In this document: positions 26,642 to 32,928 of the stretch, piece after piece
How positions within the stretch are numbered: the first letter of the stretch is position 1
Layout of the letters: each line of letters starts with the position of its first letter
Assembly: GCA_012026975.1 (NCBI GenBank)
Contig: VEPG01000109.1
Span: 1-32,928 of the forward strand
From: Desulfuromonas sp.
Lineage (GTDB): Bacteria; Desulfobacterota; Desulfuromonadia; Desulfuromonadales; BM103
Direction of reading: 5' to 3'
Length of the DNA stretch: 32,928 nt
Notes under the pieces: model-generated
Told to the model about the DNA's origin: nothing
Databases searched by the model: none
What the model saw: the letters and a program-made list of their open reading frames with translations, nothing else
Program-made: the position numbers and the translations under genes

Positions 26642-27210
26642 AAGGGGGAGAGCTCATGGCGACGGAGACTGGCGAGAGTCGGCAATACGTGACGTTCTGC
26701 CTTGGCGAGGAGTTGTTCGGCGTCGAGGTGGCGCGGGCCCGGGAAATTCTCGACCTGGTGCCGGTAACCAAGGTGCCGCAGACGCCGGACTACCTGCTCG
26801 GGGTGATCAACCTGCGCGGGCAGGTGGTGCCGGTGGTCGACCTGCGGGTGAAAATGGGCTTGCCGAAGGCCGAAACCACGCGGGACAGCTGTATTATCGT
26901 CATTGAGGTACAGGTCGACGGCGAGGTGATGACCGTGGGCGGGCTGGCGGATTCGGTGCGCGAGGTGCTGGAGTTGCGCGACGACCTGATCGAGCCGGCG
27001 CCGCGCCTGGGGACGAAGTTGAAGACCGAGTTCATCGCCGGGATGGGGAAGCTGGACGAGCAGTTCCTGATTCTGCTGGAGATCGACCGGGTGTTCAGCA
27101 GCGAGGAGCTGGCGGTCGTGCAGGAGATGCAGACCGAGATGACGACATAACCCACTCATTGGTGGATACGCGGATATGACCGGGGCAGCCTAAGGCTGTC
27201 CCGGTTTTTT
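25566..27210 (+). repeat. Copy 2 of the duplicated mcp(3' half)-cheW-terminator unit
   Basis: Second copy of the unit at 22870-24510. Offsets change from 2696 to 2700 bp through small in-frame indels in the MCP linker and one base in the mcp-cheW gap. Similarity ends right after the terminator T tract. Confidence 0.9.
26656..27150 (+). CDS. cheW: CheW coupling protein 2
   Basis: 164-residue CheW, 162 of 164 residues the same as CheW1, including NLRGQVVPVVDLR and the C-terminal strand. The ATG has AAAGGGGGAG about six bases upstream and lies 14 bp after mcp2. Two almost equal CheW proteins in one cluster suggest dosage or array stoichiometry, not different specificity. It is the last gene of the mcp2 transcript, ended by the terminator at 27182. 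Confidence 0.96.
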   Translation: MATETGESRQYVTFCLGEELFGVEVARAREILDLVPVTKVPQTPDYLLGVINLRGQVVPVVDLRVKMGLPKAETTRDSCIIVIEVQVDGEVMTVGGLADSVREVLELRDDLIEPAPRLGTKLKTEFIAGMGKLDEQFLILLEIDRVFSSEELAVVQEMQTEMTT

Positions 27211-27212
27211 TA
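27182..27212 (+). terminator. Intrinsic terminator after cheW2
   Basis: Same hairpin as after cheW1: GGGGCAGCC TAA GGCTGTCCC, then GG and a run of T residues (27205-27211). Confidence 0.88.
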
Positions 27213-27247
27213 CAGTTGGGGCAGCCCCGGACGATATGCAGAAATGG

Positions 27248-27342
27248 GCATATGTGTGACATATGTCGTGTTGTTTGGCGCATGTATGTGTCATGGGCGG
27301 CAGGCAATGTTTATTACTGATTGCCCTATCTGTGACAGATAG
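27248..27342. promoter_or_regulatory. Cluster of palindromic TGTGAC/TGTGTCAT sites upstream of mcp3
   Basis: Within the 440-bp gene-free stretch 27151-27590 are CATATGT-GTG-ACATATG (near 27250-27266), the half-site TGTGTCAT (27287-27294) and the perfect palindrome CTATCTGTGACAGATAG (27326-27342). They lie about 125-220 bp upstream of the mcp3 sigma-54 promoter. A further TGTGTGACAT is at 27553-27562 in the leader. Two or more regulators may be involved, because the cores are not all the same. Confidence 0.45.
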
Positions 27343-27467
27343 TATGAACAAGCTGGCAGGATAACCCTCTGTCTGTAAATGACTATGTGAATCCTGTCGC
27401 CGAATCGATGGATCGGTTCCGAATCGGGCATGTTACATATCGTTTAATTATTACGATATCTGGTGCT

Positions 27468-27482
27468 TGGCATATTGTTTGC
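27468..27482 (+). promoter_or_regulatory. Sigma-54 promoter of mcp3
   Basis: TTGGCATATTGTTTGCG: -24 TTGGCA and -12 TTTGC with GG (27469-27470) and GC (27481-27482) exactly 12 bp apart. It is the best full match of the three in this window. The expected start near 27494 leaves a leader of about 95 nt. Confidence 0.72.
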
Positions 27483-27590
27483 GTGATTTAATAAAGAGTT
27501 TTTTAGTATGCATGAGTGTGTTGGCTGATTTGTTCTATATGAATGTTGTCCGTGTGTGACATCTGAAATTGATGGTGACAAGGAGGTTCC

Positions 27591-29237
27591 ATGAAGAACA
27601 TCAGGCTGCTGTACAAGATTCTCATCCTGAATGTCGTTGTCATCCTGGCATTCTGTCTCACCATCGGGTTTATCTACACGCGGGTCAAGAGCAACTTCTA
27701 TGCGCAGAAACAGAACGAAGTGAAACATGCCGTCGAAAGCACGCACACGATCGTCGAGCATTTCGTCAAAAAGGCGGTAAGCGGCCAGCTCAGCAAGGAC
27801 GCCGCCATGACGCTGGCCAGGGAGGCGGTCAAAAATTCCCGCTACGATGGCGATAACTATTTCTGGATCAACGACCTGACGCCGCGCATGATCATGCACC
27901 CGTTCAAGTCGGAACTCGACGGGCAGGATCTTTCCACGAATGCCGATCCGAACGGCAAGCGGCTCTTTGTCGAGATGGTCGATGTCGTGCGTGGGGCCGG
28001 TTACGGTTTTGTCGATTACGAGTGGGCGAAGCCGGGGTTTGCCAAGCCGGTGCCAAAAACCTCCTTTGTCAAGTTGATCCCAGAATGGGGGTGGATTATC
28101 GGTAGCGGGCTGTATCTCGACGATGTCGAAGCCCAGTTGGCTCAGATGAGAAACATCGCCCTGGGGGCCACCCTGCTGGTGATCATCCTGGCCATGCTGC
28201 TGATCTATGTCGCGGCCCGCAGCATTTCCGCGCCGTTGGGAGAAACGGTCGAGATGCTCAAGGAGATCGGCGCAGGCAATCTTGACCGCCGCATCGACCT
28301 GCAGCGCGACGACGAGGTCGGGATCATGGCCCGCGAACTGAACCGCTTTGCCGATAATATGCAGCATGAAATTCTCACCGCTTTCAACAAACTGGCGGAA
28401 GGCGATTTCACCTTCAAGGCCTCCGGCGTGATCCGCGAGCCGCTGGCAAAAACCAATGCGGCGCTGATAACGCTGATGGAACAGATCCAGACCGTGGTTG
28501 ACAATGTTTCGGCCGGATCACAGTCGGTCAGTGCCTCGTCGGCGCAGATGTCGCAGGGAGCGACCGAGCAGGCGGCGGCGGCCGAGGAAGCCTCCAGCAG
28601 CATCGAGCAGATGACCGCCAACATCCGCCAGAATGCCGACAATGCCATCCAGACCGAAAAAATCGCCATCCAGGCGGCCAGGGATGCCGCCAAGGGCGGC
28701 GAATCGGTGGTCGAGACCGTCAGGGCGATGAAGGAGATCGCCGACAAAATCAATATTGTTGAGGAGATTGCCCGCCAGACCAACCTGCTGGCGTTGAACG
28801 CAGCCATCGAGGCCGCCCGTGCCGGTGAGCACGGCAAGGGGTTTGCGGTCGTGGCTGCCGAGGTGCGCAAGCTGGCCGAGCGCAGCCAGAAGGCCGCTGG
28901 CGAAATCAATATCCTGTCGACAAAAAGCGTTGAAGTTGCCGAGCGTGCCGGACAGGTGCTGGAAGCCATCGTCCCGAATATCCAGAAAACCGCGGAGTTG
29001 GTCCAGGAAATCGCGGCATCCAGCCGTGAGCAGGACGTCGGGGCGGAGCAGATCAGCAAGAGCATCCAGCAGCTGGATGCGGTGATTCAACAGAGCGCGT
29101 CGGCTTCCGAGGAGATGGCGTCGACCGCCGAGGAACTTTCCGGCCAGGCTGAACAACTGGCGGACATGGTCGCGTTCTTCGTCGTGGAAGAAGGCGCTCG
29201 CGATGGGGTTAAGCGTCTCACTGGGTGCCAGTCATAG
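27591..29237 (+). CDS. Methyl-accepting chemotaxis protein 3 (sCache_2 sensor)
   Basis: Transmembrane chemoreceptor of 548 residues. TM1 is at about 10-29 and TM2 at about 190-210. The periplasmic domain is sCache_2: [48 protein letters not shown] and [15 protein letters not shown] are all family hallmarks. Members bind small organic acids, among others; the ligand here is not predictable. HAMP is at about 212-265. The signalling hairpin is close to that of MCP1 and MCP2 (tip near 389-410) but more diverged. The tail is short and ends GCQS, lacking EFEQY. AAGGAGG lies five bases before the ATG. No cheW follows. It has its own sigma-54 promoter. Confidence 0.96.
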   Translation: MKNIRLLYKILILNVVVILAFCLTIGFIYTRVKSNFYAQKQNEVKHAVESTHTIVEHFVKKAVSGQLSKDAAMTLAREAVKNSRYDGDNYFWINDLTPRMIMHPFKSELDGQDLSTNADPNGKRLFVEMVDVVRGAGYGFVDYEWAKPGFAKPVPKTSFVKLIPEWGWIIGSGLYLDDVEAQLAQMRNIALGATLLVIILAMLLIYVAARSISAPLGETVEMLKEIGAGNLDRRIDLQRDDEVGIMARELNRFADNMQHEILTAFNKLAEGDFTFKASGVIREPLAKTNAALITLMEQIQTVVDNVSAGSQSVSASSAQMSQGATEQAAAAEEASSSIEQMTANIRQNADNAIQTEKIAIQAARDAAKGGESVVETVRAMKEIADKINIVEEIARQTNLLALNAAIEAARAGEHGKGFAVVAAEVRKLAERSQKAAGEINILSTKSVEVAERAGQVLEAIVPNIQKTAELVQEIAASSREQDVGAEQISKSIQQLDAVIQQSASASEEMASTAEELSGQAEQLADMVAFFVVEEGARDGVKRLTGCQS

Positions 29238-29336
29238 CTGCAACTTGCCTGTTGCGGTCGGGCTACGCCTGCCAGAGGTGTGGCCGGAAGCCCCCGGTAA
29301 TGGTCGAAATTTTTCCATGAAGGCAGTCGACACTGT

Positions 29337-30492
<1,156 letters not shown>

Positions 30493-30508
30493 CCCAAAAG
30501 AGGTTTCC

Positions 30509-31393
30509 ATGAGCAAACCGACCGACGACGAACTGATCGAGGAGATTCGCCAGCGTTTCGAGTTCAACCGCAACGCCTTGAGCGACCTGCGTGCCGTGAC
30601 GCACAAGCTGGAACTGATGAACGAGAAGCTCCAGGAGTCGGAGCGGGTCAAGAGCCAGTTTCTCTCGAACATCCGCAACGAGATCAACAACCCGCTTTCG
30701 GCGATCATGGGACTTTCCAGCCAGATGCGCGGCTGTCGCCTGGATGCTGAGCGCTGTGCCGGTATCGCGGCGATGATCTATGCCGAGGCGTTCAATCTCG
30801 ATTTTCAGCTGCAGAACGTCTTCGTGGCCGCTGAACTGGAAGCCGGCGAGGCCGAGCCGGACTATGCCATGGTCGATGTCGTCGCCGTCATTGCCGGGTG
30901 CTTCGACAAGCTTGCCCCGCGGATAGCCGAAAAGCGCATCGAGGCACGCAGCGACCTGCCCGCGCGGCTGGTTTTCCCGACCGACGCACAAAAGCTGGAA
31001 ATCGTCGTGATCAATCTTATGGCCAATGCCGTGGAGTTCAGCCCGGAAGGGGGGAGGGTGACAGTCACGGCCGCGGAGCACGACTCGAGGCTGGAGATTG
31101 CCGTCGCCGATACCGGACCGGGCATTGCCGCCGCCGATCGCGAAGTCATCTTCGACCGTTTCCGCCAGCTCGATGCCGGGACGACCAAGGGGCATCGCGG
31201 CCACGGGCTGGGGTTGAGCATCTGCTGGTCGCTGGCGGAACTGCTTGGCGGCACGCTCGATGTCGACAGCCTCTCCGGTGCCGGCAGCCACTTCATGGTG
31301 ATCCTGCCTCGCCCGGACGTCGAGGTCAAAGTCCAGGCGCGGGACGCCAATCTCTTCATCTTCGATCAGGGCGATGAACTGGAACGGTTCTGA
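30509..31393 (+). CDS. Histidine kinase-like protein lacking the phospho-accepting His
   Basis: 294 residues, soluble. An N-terminal coiled coil (about 20-50) leads into a HisKA-like segment, SQFLSNIRNEINNPLSAI. The residue at the usual His of the H-box (xHExxxPL) is Asn57 (codon AAC at 30677-30679). The ATPase domain looks intact: N box VVINLMANAVEFSP (about 166-180), ADTGPGIAAADREVIFDRFRQ and GHRGHGLGLSICWSLAELL. ATP binding without autophosphorylation is therefore predicted, so it may be a pseudokinase, or an ATPase acting on another protein's His. The C-terminal about 30 residues are unfamiliar. AGAGG precedes the ATG. It lies between cheB and cheD and overlaps cheD by 20 bp. Confidence 0.9.
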   Translation: MSKPTDDELIEEIRQRFEFNRNALSDLRAVTHKLELMNEKLQESERVKSQFLSNIRNEINNPLSAIMGLSSQMRGCRLDAERCAGIAAMIYAEAFNLDFQLQNVFVAAELEAGEAEPDYAMVDVVAVIAGCFDKLAPRIAEKRIEARSDLPARLVFPTDAQKLEIVVINLMANAVEFSPEGGRVTVTAAEHDSRLEIAVADTGPGIAAADREVIFDRFRQLDAGTTKGHRGHGLGLSICWSLAELLGGTLDVDSLSGAGSHFMVILPRPDVEVKVQARDANLFIFDQGDELERF

Positions 31394-31901
31394 ACCGCTC
31401 GGCACTGCGCCGGTCACTTCAGCGGAAGAGGGGGCGGGTCGCCACTACCTCTATCCGGGGACGTTGTTCGCCCACCGCGAGCCGCATGTGGTCACGACCG
31501 TGCTCGGCTCGTGCGTATCGGTTTGCCTGTGGGATGCTTCGCTGCGGATCGGAGGGATCAACCATTACCTGCTCCCCCTGTGGAACGGCGAGGGGTTGCC
31601 GACCCCGAAGTACGGCAACATCGCCATCACCAAGCTGATCGAAAAGGTCCAGGCGCTGGGTGCGGGGAGCAAGCTGATCGCCAAGGTGTTCGGCGGGGCG
31701 TCGATGTGGGAAAAGACCGACGGACTGTTGGCCATCGGCCAACGCAATATCGAACTGGCCGTCGAGATGCTCGAACAGCACCGCATCCCGGTGGTTGGCA
31801 GCGACCTCGGCGGCCCGGTCGGCCGCAAGATCATCTTCCATACCGGTGACGGCACCGTGCTGCTCAAGCGGCAGCGCGCCCTGCATTCCGGTGGCGAATA
31901 G
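31374..31901 (+). CDS. cheD: Chemoreceptor glutamine deamidase CheD
   Basis: Deamidates receptor glutamines and in many bacteria partners with CheC; 175 residues. The catalytic Cys47 (LGSCVSVCLWD) and His64 (GGINHYLLP) are present, as are AKVFGGASMW and GGPVGRKIIFHTGDG. The ATG lies within the 3' end of the preceding gene, with GATCAGGGCG before it as a weak ribosome site, so coupling is likely. No cheC gene is present in the window. Its stop overlaps tail to tail with the small leftward gene at 31864. Confidence 0.96.
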   Translation: MNWNGSEPLGTAPVTSAEEGAGRHYLYPGTLFAHREPHVVTTVLGSCVSVCLWDASLRIGGINHYLLPLWNGEGLPTPKYGNIAITKLIEKVQALGAGSKLIAKVFGGASMWEKTDGLLAIGQRNIELAVEMLEQHRIPVVGSDLGGPVGRKIIFHTGDGTVLLKRQRALHSGGE

Positions 31902-32076
31902 TCCCGCCGCGTTTTATCCCCCGGCCGTGTCCGACGGCTTCTCCGCCCCTGTCGCGTCGCCGCGAGTGCGGTCGGCCGCGAAAACCTTCCCCGCTCGTTT
32001 TTGCCGGGGTGGCCGGCAGCAGGCTGAGCAGAACGGTCCCGAAAAATCCCAGCAGCATGATCAGTTCAAACGGCAT
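31864..32076 (-). CDS. Small predicted membrane protein, 70 residues
   Basis: Chosen because of a strong AAGGAG eight bases before the ATG at 32076-32074 and a clear N-terminal transmembrane helix (residues about 4-21; FELIMLLGFFGTVLLSLL). The remaining about 45 residues are basic and Arg/Gly-rich (GFRGRPHSRRRDRGGEAVG), with no known motif. It overlaps the 3' end of cheD by 38 bp in the opposite direction. It diverges from acnB across the palindrome at 32118-32142. I do not recognise it. The C-terminal part could be noise if translation ended earlier, but no earlier stop exists. Confidence 0.5.
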   Translation of the reverse strand: MPFELIMLLGFFGTVLLSLLPATPAKTSGEGFRGRPHSRRRDRGGEAVGHGRGIKRGGTIRHRNAGRAAA

Positions 32077-32117
32077 TGGTTTATCTCCTTTGTGCATTTG
32101 AACTGAATATCGACCCA

Positions 32118-32142
32118 CATTGTGACATAATAAGTCACAATG
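32118..32142. promoter_or_regulatory. Perfect 9+9 bp palindrome between the small membrane gene and acnB
   Basis: CATTGTGAC (32118-32126), 7-bp AT centre, GTCACAATG (32134-32142). It is about 70-95 bp upstream of the acnB -35 element and 42 bp upstream of the small leftward gene, a suitable place for a dimeric regulator. TGTGA and TCACA are nine bases apart, not the six of CRP/FNR-class sites. Confidence 0.6.
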
Positions 32143-32210
32143 TCCGGGGTGGCGACTCAAAATCGGATTTCAAGTCTCTTGCCAAGGTTGAAATACTCGG
32201 CTGTTGCTCG

Positions 32211-32239
32211 TTGACCACGCCCCGATTATCGTATACAGT
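32211..32239 (+). promoter_or_regulatory. Sigma-70 promoter of acnB
   Basis: TTGACC (32211-32216), 17-bp spacer, TACAGT (32234-32239). The predicted start near 32246 gives a leader of about 100 nt before the acnB ATG. Confidence 0.5.
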
Positions 32240-32345
32240 ATGCAAGTTTTCGTCGTTGGCCTGTTCGCATAGTTGCCCGATAACGCGTAACAATTCCCAT
32301 GTGCGGCGGCGTCTGGCCGCCAACCAAACTTGACGGAGGAGAGAG

Positions 32346-32928
32346 ATGATCGACGCCTATCTGATGCACGAGAAAGAGCGCAATGCCCAGGGGATCCCGG
32401 CGCTGCCGCTGAACGCCGACCAGGCGACCGAACTCTGCAAACTGCTGCAGAAGCCGCCCAAGGGGAAGGAACAGTTCCTGCTCGGTCTGCTCAAGGAGCG
32501 GATCTCCCCGGGTGTCGATCCGGCCGCCAAGGTCAAGGCCGAATTCCTCGCCGGGATCATCGACGGTAAGATCAAGTCGCCGCTGGTCGATGCCAAGGCT
32601 GCCATCCAGATTCTCGGCACCATGATCGGCGGCTATAACGTCGCCCCGCTGGTCAATGCCCTGAAGGACAAGAAACTGGCCGACGAGGCCGCCAAGGCCC
32701 TCGCGCATATCACCCTGGTGTACGATGCTTTCGACGAGGTCGCCGCCCTGGCCAAGGCCAAAAACGCCGCGGCCGCCAAGGTCCTCAAGTCGTGGGCCGA
32801 CGCCGAGTGGTTCACCAGTCGCGCCGGTGTTCCCGACACCATCAAGGTCATGGTCTTCAAGGTCGACGGCGAGATCAACACCGACGACTTCTCCCCGGCC
32901 GGCGACGCCTGGAGCCGCCCGGACATCC
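32346..32928 (+). CDS. acnB: Aconitate hydratase B (bifunctional with 2-methylisocitrate dehydratase), 5' part
   Basis: TCA-cycle enzyme that interconverts citrate and isocitrate through a [4Fe-4S] cluster. Only the first 194 residues are in the window and the frame remains open at the end. The N-terminal HEAT-like domain is typical of AcnB, not AcnA: MIDAYLMHEKERNAQGIPALPL, then QFLLGLLKERISPGVDPAAKVKAEFLAGI, and the start of the swivel domain (about 165 on; KVDGEINTDDFSPAGDAWSRPDI). The ATG has GGAGGAGAG five bases upstream. The cluster-ligand cysteines lie beyond the window. It is unrelated to the chemosensory locus except by adjacency. Confidence 0.93.
   Translation, partial: MIDAYLMHEKERNAQGIPALPLNADQATELCKLLQKPPKGKEQFLLGLLKERISPGVDPAAKVKAEFLAGIIDGKIKSPLVDAKAAIQILGTMIGGYNVAPLVNALKDKKLADEAAKALAHITLVYDAFDEVAALAKAKNAAAAKVLKSWADAEWFTSRAGVPDTIKVMVFKVDGEINTDDFSPAGDAWSRPDI

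Noticed and set aside
22870-29170. Repeated segments that might look like a mobile element or CRISPR
   Set aside because: They are conserved MCP signalling domains and cheW copies. No transposase, terminal repeats or regular spacer-repeat pattern is present.
32121-32139. CRP/FNR-type binding site before acnB
   Set aside because: TGTGA and TCACA are separated by nine bases, not six, so the usual dimer geometry does not fit.
32170-32275. Additional sigma-54 promoter before acnB (TTGGCC ... TTGCC)
   Set aside because: The two halves are ten bases apart in place of five, so the required 12-bp offset is not met.

Overview
The window is GC-rich bacterial DNA. Its gene content points to a Desulfuromonadales-type (Geobacter/Desulfuromonas-like) deltaproteobacterium: a large non-enteric chemosensory cluster with a P2-divergent CheA, near-identical cytochrome-bacterium-style MCPs, sigma-54 control, a REC-GGDEF protein and aconitase B. 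This placement rests on protein resemblance by eye. No 16S or search was available.

Region 1 (1-8612) is transcribed entirely leftward. In transcription order it holds an exported two-module beta-sandwich protein of unknown function, comEC, a REC-GAF-like-GGDEF diguanylate cyclase, hisS, aspS and the start of a DUF4398-like lipoprotein that runs off the window. hisS is preceded by a plausible sigma-70 promoter, then by an intrinsic terminator only about 20 nt before its start, which suggests attenuation. aspS has its own promoter overlapping the hisS stop codon.

Region 2 (8785-31901) is transcribed rightward. It opens with an M48 lipoprotein metalloprotease. Then comes a signalling locus: cheR, a dCache-HAMP-PAS-PAS histidine kinase, a REC-PAS protein with no output domain, and a REC-PAS-AAA+-Fis sigma-54 activator. 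The core chemosensory genes follow: a degenerate receiver, a soluble protein with two degenerate MCP-tip modules, a STAS protein, cheY, cheA, a KOW-like small protein, mcp1-cheW1, mcp2-cheW2, mcp3, cheB, a histidine kinase-like protein whose phospho-His is Asn, and cheD. Three sigma-54 (-24/-12) promoters lie in front of the degenerate receiver gene, mcp2 and mcp3. Each has symmetrical TGTGTCAT/TGTGAC-type sequence 100-200 bp upstream, as expected for enhancers of the neighbouring sigma-54 activator. No cheZ, cheC, fli or mot gene is present, so the output (motility or another function) cannot be read from this window.

Region 3 (31902-32928) has a divergent pair: a small predicted membrane protein (leftward) and acnB (rightward, truncated by the window end), separated by a perfect 9+9 bp palindrome.

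The most notable theme is that four proteins of the chemosensory locus look like signalling paralogues that lost their chemistry: a receiver with Gly at the phospho-Asp position, a STAS domain with Ala at the phospho-Ser position, a kinase with Asn at the phospho-His position, and a tandem MCP-like protein without a membrane anchor. In addition, CheA carries a tandem motif resembling the c-di-GMP-binding MshEN fold, and two MCPs end in a pentapeptide that fits the CheR/CheB tether consensus. Together they suggest a regulated chemosensory array with unusual accessory proteins.
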